Origin: Prevotella sp.
GTDB lineage: Bacteria; Bacteroidota; Bacteroidia; Bacteroidales; Bacteroidaceae
NCBI GenBank assembly: GCA_024692385.1
Contig: JAILMS010000093.1
Span: 1-33,098 of the forward strand
DNA length: 33,098 bases
Direction: 5' to 3'
Shown here: positions 32,821 through 33,098 of the stretch, in pieces
Numbering within the stretch: position 1 is the stretch's first letter
How the letters are laid out: the number at the start of each line of letters is the position of its first letter
The notes under the pieces: generated by a model
Seen by the model: only the letters and a program-made list of their open reading frames with translations
Database searches by the model: none
Told to the model about the DNA's origin: nothing
Made by a program: the position numbers and the translations under genes

Positions 32821-33098
32821 ATGAACAAGAAAGAACCGAATTACGAAACGATGCCGGAGCACTACACACTGTGCTTCAATGATGATTGTCCGTTGGCAGA
32901 TGACTGTCTTCACAGGTTGGCAACACGTAGCGGACGACAAAAAGATGAGTTGGTAACAGCAGTGAACCCCGTACGTTGCAATGGGAAATCATGTCGTCAT
33001 TTCAAACAAAACAAGGTGGTCACGTTGGCCTACGGCATGGTAGATTCGTTCCACGAGATTAAAGCGGATGATATAGCCGCACTGAGAAATACACTGAT
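32821..33098 (+). CDS. DUF6078-family protein, C-terminus cut by window edge
   Basis: ATG at 32821 starts an open frame that runs off the window (92 codons seen); the ORF track misses it because no stop is reached. The N-terminus MNKKEPNYETMPEHYTLC leads to a Cys cluster (CFNDDCPLADDC, then RCNGKSCRHF) that could bind zinc or an Fe-S cluster. The continuation VTLAYGMVDSFHEI agrees with my memory of DUF6078 proteins of Bacteroidales. Those proteins have no known function and are about 140-160 aa long. It lies 15 bp after the dnaK terminator. The assignment is by recollection only. Confidence 0.75.
   Translation, partial: MNKKEPNYETMPEHYTLCFNDDCPLADDCLHRLATRSGRQKDELVTAVNPVRCNGKSCRHFKQNKVVTLAYGMVDSFHEIKADDIAALRNTL

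Overview
The window looks like chromosomal DNA from a Bacteroidota species, most likely a Prevotella/Segatella-like member of Bacteroidales. The evidence is promoters of the Bacteroidota type (TTTG, 19-20 bp, TAnnTTTG) in front of most transcription units, few Shine-Dalgarno sequences, and family choices typical of the order: an IlvE with a long N-terminal region, an Mrp without a CxxC motif, and a DUF6078-type protein. No tRNA, rRNA, CRISPR array, insertion sequence or phage gene was found. The content is mostly core chromosome with some accessory signalling and surface genes.

Layout. Positions 1-4642 (minus strand) hold a co-directional cluster: MATE transporter, cytidylate-kinase-like protein, YfcE-like phosphodiesterase, dTDP-glucose 4,6-dehydratase, and a partial PurT. 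Four copies of a GC-rich palindromic repeat sit at its gene ends, and three are translated into protein termini. Positions 4705-7611 (plus) hold a secreted S8 protease and xseA-xseB, with AGTGAAT heptamer repeats at the junctions. A small outer-membrane-like protein overlaps xseB tail to tail. ilvE-trmB (plus) end at a clear terminator. A frameshifted porin-like gene and a class A acid phosphatase follow on the minus strand. mrp is on the plus strand.

The most unusual region is 13352-23098 (minus): four consecutive multi-PAS sensor histidine kinases in one apparent operon, driven by a consensus promoter and with no response regulator. In order of transcription the phosphoacceptor position reads Tyr, His, Tyr, His. 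The first pair has no periplasmic domain; in the second pair both proteins carry a periplasmic solute-binding-protein-type (SBP_bac_3) sensor. This suggests a duplicated pseudokinase/kinase module, reminiscent of DivL/CckA in Caulobacter, where DivL also carries Tyr at that position.

The rest is largely housekeeping: frr-rsgA-mnmA (plus), an orphan 35-codon small gene with its own promoter, strong RBS and terminator (missed by the ORF track), an uncharacterised protein (probably DUF6621) with a near-leaderless start, a carboxynorspermidine dehydrogenase of spermidine synthesis, recA, a secreted protein with a BamE/SmpA-like tail (minus), dnaK, and the start of a DUF6078-like gene cut by the window end. 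Several ORF-track starts lie inside promoter boxes and have been moved downstream.
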